Assembly (NCBI RefSeq): GCF_041200175.1
Contig: NZ_CP165727.1
Location: forward strand, 6,885,501 to 6,949,500
Source: Streptomyces sp. R33
GTDB lineage: Bacteria; Actinomycetota; Actinomycetes; Streptomycetales; Streptomycetaceae
DNA length: 64,000 nucleotides
Reading direction: 5' to 3'
Part shown: positions 59,245-64,000 of the stretch, in pieces
Position numbering within the stretch: the first letter of the stretch is position 1
How the letters are laid out: the number at the start of each line of letters is the position of its first letter
Position numbers and translations under genes: made by a program
Notes under the pieces: model-generated
The model's database searches: none
Seen by the model: the letters and a program-made list of their open reading frames with translations, nothing else
Told to the model about the DNA's origin: nothing

Positions 59245-59880
59245 TCAGGCCCGGGGGAGTCCGTCACCTTCGGTGACGGAAGTGGCCCTTCCGGCGGTCG
59301 CATCCGTCCCGGAAGACCACTCGTATCCCGTACCGCTCTGGCGTACCAAAGTGTCGGCGAAGGGGCGCGAAGGATCATCCGAGAAGTGCGCGAGCTCCGC
59401 GCGCTCCCATCCGTCCCAGAAGTCGGAAAGTTCACGCCCGTCCCGATTTCGTCCGCGCCCCCAGGACTGCGCGCGCGGTGTCTCCATCCACAGCAGCCGC
59501 GCCAGATGCGGGCGCAGCGCCCGCCGGCCGGCGCCCACCCCCTCGATCAGCAGCACCGGCACCGGCTCCAGCACCCGCTCCGGACCGAACCGGCGCCCCA
59601 CCCAGTCATATGGGGCCCAGTGCGCGGCCCGCCCGGCGGCCAGCGGCTCCAGCACCTGCGCGCGCAGCCGCTCCGGCCACTCGAAGAGTTCCTCGTGGGT
59701 GGCCACGTCGTCCAGGTGCAGCACCGGAGCCCCGCCCAGCGCCTGCGCGAGCAGCCCGGCGAACGTGCTCTTCCCGGACCCGGCGTGCCCGTCGATCCCG
59801 ATCAGCCGGACCGGGCCGAGGGAAGGCGGCAGGGCGGCAAGTTCGCGCGCGAGTGACTGAAGTGACTGCTGAGGCTCCAC
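59245..59880 (-). CDS. Uridine kinase-like P-loop protein
   Basis: A 211-residue P-loop protein in the uridine kinase/AAA-17 style, with Walker A GIDGHAGSGKSTFAGLLA (about residues 25-42), a LHLDDVATHEE acidic loop and LLIEGVGAGRRALRPHLAR. A phosphoryl transfer to a small nucleoside-like or sugar substrate is plausible, but the substrate is not identifiable. The GTG at 59880 is chosen because upstream codons are Arg/Gly-rich and unlike coding sequence. Confidence 0.78.
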   Translation of the reverse strand: MEPQQSLQSLARELAALPPSLGPVRLIGIDGHAGSGKSTFAGLLAQALGGAPVLHLDDVATHEELFEWPERLRAQVLEPLAAGRAAHWAPYDWVGRRFGPERVLEPVPVLLIEGVGAGRRALRPHLARLLWMETPRAQSWGRGRNRDGRELSDFWDGWERAELAHFSDDPSRPFADTLVRQSGTGYEWSSGTDATAGRATSVTEGDGLPRA

Positions 59881-60014
59881 CCGGCCAGCGTATGGCCCCC
59901 GGCCCCCCCGCCCCGCGTCACCCCCGACACGGGCCACGGCTTCGCCGCCGGGTGGGCGGGAACTGGAAGGGTGGAGGAGCCGATCCACCGCACCGACCCC
60001 TGGGGGCCACACCG

Positions 60015-61448
60015 ATGACCGCACCCACACCCCGCAGGGCCCTGCTGGCCCTCGCCCTCGCAGCGGCCACCGCGGCCACCGTCCCCGGCGGCAGGGCTTC
60101 GGCGACCGGAGCGCAGGCAGGCGGCGCGCAGGCAGGCGGCGCGCAGGCCGAATCGGGAGCCGCGCACGGCGCGCCGGCCGAAGCGGTGGCCGCCGAAGCC
60201 GCCGCCGGCGCGACGGTCGACAACCGGTTCTGGTACTCGTACGCCCACTGGCGGGCCGGCACCCACTGGGGCACCGCCGCCCTCGCCGGCGACCGCCCCG
60301 GTCTGGTGATCGAGGCCCCGGCCGGCCGCACCGAGTACACCGACCCGCACACCGGGAGGAAGGGCACCTGGGAGTACGCCGCCTGGACCTCCCCGGTCCA
60401 CCGCTCCGCCGTCCCCGGCACCGAGACCATCGCCTCCTGGAACGCGCACACCCCGCCCGGCACCTGGATCCAGGTCGAACTGCGCGCCACCTACGGCAGC
60501 GGCGCCACCACCCCCTGGTACGTACTGGGCCGCTGGGCCTCCGGCGACGGCGACATCCGGCGCACCTCCGTGGACGGCCAGACCGACGGCACCTCCACCG
60601 TGTGGACCGACACCCTGGCCGTCGACGCCCCCGCGCGGGCGAACGGCGTACGGATCACGCACTGGCAGCTGCGCCTGACCCTCCACCGCAAGCCGGGAGC
60701 CGCCCAGGGCCCGACGGTGTGGCTGGCCGGGGCCATGGTCTCCGACGTCCCGGACCGCTACACCGTCCCCGCCTCCGCCCCCTCGGGCACGGCCCACGAG
60801 CTGAAGGTCCCGCGCTACTCACAGGAGATCCACACCGGCCGGTACCCCCAGTACGACAACGGCGGCGAGGCCTGGTGCAGCCCCACCTCCTCCCAGATGA
60901 TCATCGAGTACTGGGGCCGCAAGCCCGCGGCCGAGGACCTGGCCTGGGTCGATCCCCGCTACGCCGACCCGCAGGTCTGCCACGCGGCCCGCTCCACCTA
61001 CGACAGCGCCTACAGGGGCTGCGGCAACTGGCCCTTCAACGCCGCGTACGCGGCCACCTACAGCGGACTCGCCGGGGTCGTCACCCGGCTGCGTTCCCTC
61101 GCCGACCTGGAGGTCCTGGTCCGGTCGGGCATCCCTGCGATCACCTCGCAGTCCTTCCGCAGCGAGGAGCTCACGGGCGCGGGCTACGGCACCGCCGGCC
61201 ACCTGATGACCGTCATCGGCTTCACCGCGACCGGGGACGTGGTCGCCAACGACCCGAACTCGCGCGACAACACGGCCGTCCGCCGCGTGTACAGGCGGCG
61301 AGAGTGGGAAAACGTGTGGTTGCGGACGAAGCGTCACGATTCAGCCGGAAAGATCGCCTCCGGCTCCGGAGGCATCTGCTACCTGTACGCCCCGGCCCGC
61401 CCGAGCCTGGCCCAGATCGCGGCCCTGCGGGCGGTGGGAGTGCTGTGA
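60015..61448 (+). CDS. Secreted C39-family peptidase-like protein
   Basis: A 477-residue exported protein. The signal peptide is RRALLALALAAATAATVPGG. A low-complexity AQAGG repeat (15-bp DNA units) and a beta-rich domain (about residues 70-250) follow. The C-terminal papain-like C39 domain has Cys288 in GGEAWCSPTSSQ, His396 in YGTAGHLMTVIGF and Asp413 in VANDPNSRD. It may cleave peptides or amide bonds outside the cell; the family includes many uncharacterised actinobacterial members. Confidence 0.88.
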   Translation: MTAPTPRRALLALALAAATAATVPGGRASATGAQAGGAQAGGAQAESGAAHGAPAEAVAAEAAAGATVDNRFWYSYAHWRAGTHWGTAALAGDRPGLVIEAPAGRTEYTDPHTGRKGTWEYAAWTSPVHRSAVPGTETIASWNAHTPPGTWIQVELRATYGSGATTPWYVLGRWASGDGDIRRTSVDGQTDGTSTVWTDTLAVDAPARANGVRITHWQLRLTLHRKPGAAQGPTVWLAGAMVSDVPDRYTVPASAPSGTAHELKVPRYSQEIHTGRYPQYDNGGEAWCSPTSSQMIIEYWGRKPAAEDLAWVDPRYADPQVCHAARSTYDSAYRGCGNWPFNAAYAATYSGLAGVVTRLRSLADLEVLVRSGIPAITSQSFRSEELTGAGYGTAGHLMTVIGFTATGDVVANDPNSRDNTAVRRVYRRREWENVWLRTKRHDSAGKIASGSGGICYLYAPARPSLAQIAALRAVGVL

Positions 61449-61496
61449 TCCGAGTGTCGGAACTTCCCGTTGACCCGGGGCGCAGCTAAGCGGAAC

Positions 61497-61522
61497 ATAA
61501 AGTCATAAAGGGCACATAAAGG
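61497..61522 (+). repeat. Three CATAAAG repeats upstream of the SPW gene
   Basis: CATAAAG occurs at 61497-61503, 61505-61511 and 61516-61522 within the 96-base gap before the SPW-repeat gene. This is a strongly AT-rich patch for the region. TTGACC lies at 61471. It may be an operator or an UP-like/alternative-sigma promoter segment. Confidence 0.6.
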
Positions 61523-61544
61523 CTTCTATAGGAGGCGGCCCGCC

Positions 61545-61973
61545 ATGACCACCCACAGCATCGAACACCACCCCGACCTCGCCGAGATGCGCTCGCGGTT
61601 CGAGCGGGTCACCAGCACCCCCGCCGCGCAGGCCGTGGAGGCACTGGCCCTGATCACGGGCCTGTACCTGGCGGCCTCGCCCTGGATCGCCGGGTTCAGC
61701 GGCCTCAGCTCGCTGGCGATCAACAACCTGATCGCCGGCCTGGCGTACTGCCTGTGCATGAGCGGACTCGGCTCCGCTTATGAACGCACCCACGCGATGG
61801 CCTGGACGGCGGTCGCCATCGGAGCCTGGACGATCGTGGCTCCGTGGGTCATCGCCGGCGATGTCAGCACGACCCGCACCGTGGTCAGCAACGTGATCGC
61901 CGGCGGCGTCGCCCTGTGCCTCGCCCTTGCCATGGCGGGCATGGCGGGCCGCAACCGGGCCGTCTCCGGCTGA
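61545..61973 (+). CDS. SPW-repeat membrane protein
   Basis: A 142-residue protein with four hydrophobic helices and two SPW repeats: LAASPWIAGF and IVAPWVIAG, each inside a helix pair. The family is widespread and of unknown function. TAGGAGG precedes the ATG. The AT-rich, CATAAAG-containing upstream region suggests specific regulation. Confidence 0.87.
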   Translation: MTTHSIEHHPDLAEMRSRFERVTSTPAAQAVEALALITGLYLAASPWIAGFSGLSSLAINNLIAGLAYCLCMSGLGSAYERTHAMAWTAVAIGAWTIVAPWVIAGDVSTTRTVVSNVIAGGVALCLALAMAGMAGRNRAVSG

Positions 61974-62099
61974 CATCCGTAGGCGCCGGGCCCCGACCGC
62001 GAGCCGGCCGGGGCCCGGTGGCGTGCCGGGACGTGATACGTGCCACGAGTGACGAGCGTCTCTACCGCGAAAGCCGCAAACGCTGTCACATTGGACGAC

Positions 62100-62252
62100 A
62101 TGACCGCATACAGCACCGCCCTCGCCTCCCGCGCCCGGAACCTCGTCCGCACCGGCGGCCCCAAAGACCACTCCAAGTGGCTGGAGCACGTGCTCGGCTG
62201 GACGCTGGTGGTCGTCGTCGCCATGTTCGTCACCCAGGTCGGCTGGCTCTGA
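62100..62252 (+). CDS. Tiny single-helix membrane protein (SCO1431-like)
   Basis: A 50-residue protein with a polar N terminus (RTGGPKDHSKWLEH) and one C-terminal membrane helix (VLGWTLVVVVAMFVTQVGWL). It resembles small proteins annotated as the SCO1431 family. ATG 62100 follows GGACGA; an in-frame GTG at 62040 would give 70 residues with a less convincing start. Function unknown. Confidence 0.7.
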   Translation: MTAYSTALASRARNLVRTGGPKDHSKWLEHVLGWTLVVVVAMFVTQVGWL

Positions 62253-62360
62253 CCCGAGCCCCGGACTCACCGGCACGGTCAGCGGGGAGAGCGGGACCAG
62301 CGCCGGCTCGGCCCCGCCCGGGAGCACCGGCGGCCCGCCCCGGAACGGCCGGGTCCGGCG

Positions 62361-62429
62361 TCAGGCGCGCAGCCTCCCCGAAACGGCGAACGACGCGGCG
62401 GGCGCGCCCCGCGCCACGACCGCGGCCAT
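62361..62429 (-). CDS. Candidate 22-residue small ORF
   Basis: On the minus strand ATG 62429 follows a good GGGAGG site by seven bases and opens a 22-residue reading frame (MAAVVARGAPAASFAVSGRL and two more). It lies in the 278-base gap before the TetR gene. Only the ribosome-binding site and codon bias support it. Confidence 0.25.
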   Translation of the reverse strand: MAAVVARGAPAASFAVSGRLRA

Positions 62430-62530
62430 CGAAGTGCCTCCCGTAAGCCGTCCGGTGCGCAGGGGAAGTGCCATGAGACAGCTCTGCCATACTGCGGGCA
62501 TCCTGTGGCAGTTCGAGGCTAGGGCCGAAT

Positions 62531-63331
62531 TTGAATATTAGTCAACAGCGTGGTGCGACCGGGCGTTCGCAGGTCCGCAGGGCCGAACTCATAGCAATCG
62601 GCCGCAAGTTGTTCGCCGATACGTCGTACGACGCGCTCTCCATGGACGACATCGCCAAACAGGCGGGCGTCGCCAAGGGATTGATCTACTACTACTTCAA
62701 GAGCAAGCGCGGCTACTACCTCGCCATCGTCGAGGACTCGGTCGCCGAGCTCGTCGCCTGCGCCGCCGGGGAACCGGACCTGCCCAACGTCGAGAGGGTG
62801 CGCCGCACCGTCGACGGCTACCTGGACTACGCCGAGCACCACCAGGCCGCCTACCGGACCATCGTCACCGGGGGAGTCGGCTCCGACGCCGAGGTGCTGG
62901 CGATCCGCGATGCGGTCCGCGAGGAACTGGTGGCCACCATCGCCGAGGGTGCGTACGGGCGCCGCACCGTCCCGCCGATCGCCCGGCTCGCACTCGTGGG
63001 CTGGCTGTCCGCGGTCGAGGGGACCACCCTGGAGTGGATCGGCGCACGGGCCGCCCCTGCGGAAGCCTCTGACAACGCTGTCGTCGAGGCCGAGGCCGAG
63101 GCCGGCGAAGATGCGGATGCGAATGCCGAGGCGGACCCAGCGGTGGAGGCCTGCGCCGAGGGCGTGTCACCGCAGCCCGACCGGGCCCGGCTCGGCGCCC
63201 TGCTCGTGCGCCAGCTGCGCGCGACGCTGACGGTGATCGGGGAATTCGTCCCGGAGTGTCCGCCGCCACCCCTTACCGAAGGGGCGTTCGAGAAAGCCGG
63301 TGATCTTGCCCCGGTGACGGGACGCTCCTGA
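62531..63331 (+). CDS. TetR/AcrR-family transcriptional regulator
   Basis: A 266-residue regulator with an N-terminal TetR HTH (RAELIAIGRKLFADTSYDAL; DIAKQAGVAKGLIYYYFKSK). The ligand domain contains an unusual acidic Glu/Ala/Asp-rich insert (about residues 180-206). A TTG appears to be the start codon: no ATG or GTG lies upstream in frame before a stop. It sits in an AT-rich TTGAATATTAGTCAA stretch whose ends are complementary, so an overlapping operator is possible. An acyl-CoA dehydrogenase gene follows on the same strand, suggesting control of fatty-acid-type metabolism. Confidence 0.87.
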   Translation: MNISQQRGATGRSQVRRAELIAIGRKLFADTSYDALSMDDIAKQAGVAKGLIYYYFKSKRGYYLAIVEDSVAELVACAAGEPDLPNVERVRRTVDGYLDYAEHHQAAYRTIVTGGVGSDAEVLAIRDAVREELVATIAEGAYGRRTVPPIARLALVGWLSAVEGTTLEWIGARAAPAEASDNAVVEAEAEAGEDADANAEADPAVEACAEGVSPQPDRARLGALLVRQLRATLTVIGEFVPECPPPPLTEGAFEKAGDLAPVTGRS

Positions 63332-63363
63332 TCGGGCATACTCAAGCCGCCGCAGCCACTGAA

Positions 63364-63391
63364 CTGCCCCTTCCGTGATCCGGGAGGGCAG
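63364..63391 (+). terminator. Possible terminator after the TetR gene
   Basis: CTGCCC and GGGCAG arms, extended by five pairs past a bulged C, flank a short GTGATCC-like loop, about 32 bases after the tetR stop. There is no T tract. Confidence 0.4.
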
Positions 63392-63478
63392 TATCGGCTG
63401 TGAGAGCACCGAGACCCGGCGGCGCGTCCCACACCTCACGCGTCGCCGCCGTGCCCGACGAGGGAGGAGAGCGCCGCC

Positions 63479-64000
63479 ATGACTGACCGCGCCCCGCAGC
63501 CGGTGGACCGACAGCTGCCCACCGAGGAGTCCCGGGACCTCCTCGCGCTCGTACGAGAGATCGCCCAGCGGGAGATCCGCCCCGTGGCCGCCGAGGAGGA
63601 GGACGCCGGGAAGTTCCCGCGTGCGATCTTCACTCTGCTGTCCGATGCCGGCCTGCTCGGTCTCCCGTACGCGGGCGAGTACGGCGGCGGCGAGCAGCCG
63701 TACGAGGTCTACCTCCAGGTCCTGGAGGAGCTCGCGGCGGCCCGCCTGACCGTCGGGCTCGGCGTCAGCGTGCACTCCCTGTCCTGCCACGGCCTGGCCG
63801 GATACGGCTCCGAGGAGCAGCAGAAGGCCCACCTGCCGGCCATGCTCGGCGGCGGCCTCCTCGGCGCGTACTGCCTCTCCGAGCCCGCCTCGGGCTCCGA
63901 CGCCGCCTCGCTGACCACCAAGGCCGTCCGTGATGGCGACGACTGGATCATCACCGGCACCAAGGCCTGGATCACCCACGGCGGGGTCGCCGACTTCTAC
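63479..64000 (+). CDS. Acyl-CoA dehydrogenase (3' end outside window)
   Basis: The first 174 codons of an acyl-CoA dehydrogenase family gene, open to the window edge. The N-terminal helical domain (LVREIAQREIRPVAAEEEDA, GLPYAGEYGGGEQPYEVYLQ) is followed by the FAD/substrate segment YCLSEPASGSDAASLTTKA and the beta-domain start GTKAWITHGG. It oxidises an acyl-CoA to the enoyl-CoA with FAD. GAGGGAGGAGAG precedes the ATG by six to seven bases. The upstream TetR gene is its likely regulator. Confidence 0.9.
   Translation, partial: MTDRAPQPVDRQLPTEESRDLLALVREIAQREIRPVAAEEEDAGKFPRAIFTLLSDAGLLGLPYAGEYGGGEQPYEVYLQVLEELAAARLTVGLGVSVHSLSCHGLAGYGSEEQQKAHLPAMLGGGLLGAYCLSEPASGSDAASLTTKAVRDGDDWIITGTKAWITHGGVADFY

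Noticed and set aside
62230..62490. 86-codon minus-strand frame before the TetR gene
   Set aside because: Arg/Gly-rich shadow without motif or ribosome-binding site; only the short nested frame at 62361-62429 has a good site.

Overview
The window is a roughly 72% GC, gene-dense actinobacterial chromosome segment with strong G/C bias at third codon positions, many GTG starts, four-base ATGA/GTGA gene overlaps and a few rare TTA codons. WhiB, ECF41, LAL and LytTR regulators, a GH18 chitinase with paired direct repeats in its promoter, and an FMN-riboswitch rib operon next to hisE-hisG all point to Streptomyces. About 60 protein genes are supported. I saw no rRNA, tRNA, CRISPR array, prophage or intact insertion sequence.

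1-7 kb: one co-directional run interleaves carbohydrate enzymes (an AGE-family epimerase cut by the window edge and the debranching enzyme GlgX) with a complete partner-switching set: two STAS proteins, an RsbW-like kinase, a SpoIIE-type phosphatase with a degenerate receiver, and a MinD/ParA-like ATPase.

7-20 kb: a compact oxidation module. It holds a DJ-1/PfpI protein, an aldehyde dehydrogenase, a small NADP-binding protein with two TTA codons, and the three subunits of a molybdenum hydroxylase (Fe-S, Mo, FAD). An MFS carrier, a cyclic-nucleotide-domain histidine kinase, a SnoaL-like protein and a TMEM175 channel follow. A domesticated IS701-like transposase gene is coupled to xdhC, the Mo-cofactor chaperone.

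20-31 kb: guaB1, then an ECF sigma factor converging on and overlapping a large LAL regulator. Next is a LytS/LytR-like two-component system with an SSS symporter, then a lipoprotein with secreted repeats.

31-39 kb: an SGNH hydrolase; an amino-acid/amine permease with an Lrp regulator; a WhiB protein; a GNAT; a nitrilase with a flavin amine oxidase. The permease and nitrilase promoters share CGCAAC boxes, which suggests one small amine-catabolism regulon.

39-45 kb: a DUF5995 protein, the internally deleted remnant of a uracil/xanthine permease, and an MFS gene divergent from a ROK regulator around a near-perfect operator. An ECF41 sigma factor with its epimerase-like partner and a CorA transporter complete this stretch; a candidate ECF41 promoter lies between sigma factor and partner.

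45-54 kb: the chitinase is divergent from the riboflavin operon (FMN riboswitch, ribD, ribE, ribM, ribBA, ribH), followed by hisE, hisG and a PH-domain membrane protein.

54-64 kb: two translationally coupled CNNM/CorC-type membrane proteins, an orphan EccA-like AAA ATPase, a uridine-kinase-like P-loop protein, a secreted C39-type peptidase, an SPW-repeat membrane protein, a tiny membrane protein, a TetR regulator and the start of an acyl-CoA dehydrogenase gene that leaves the window.
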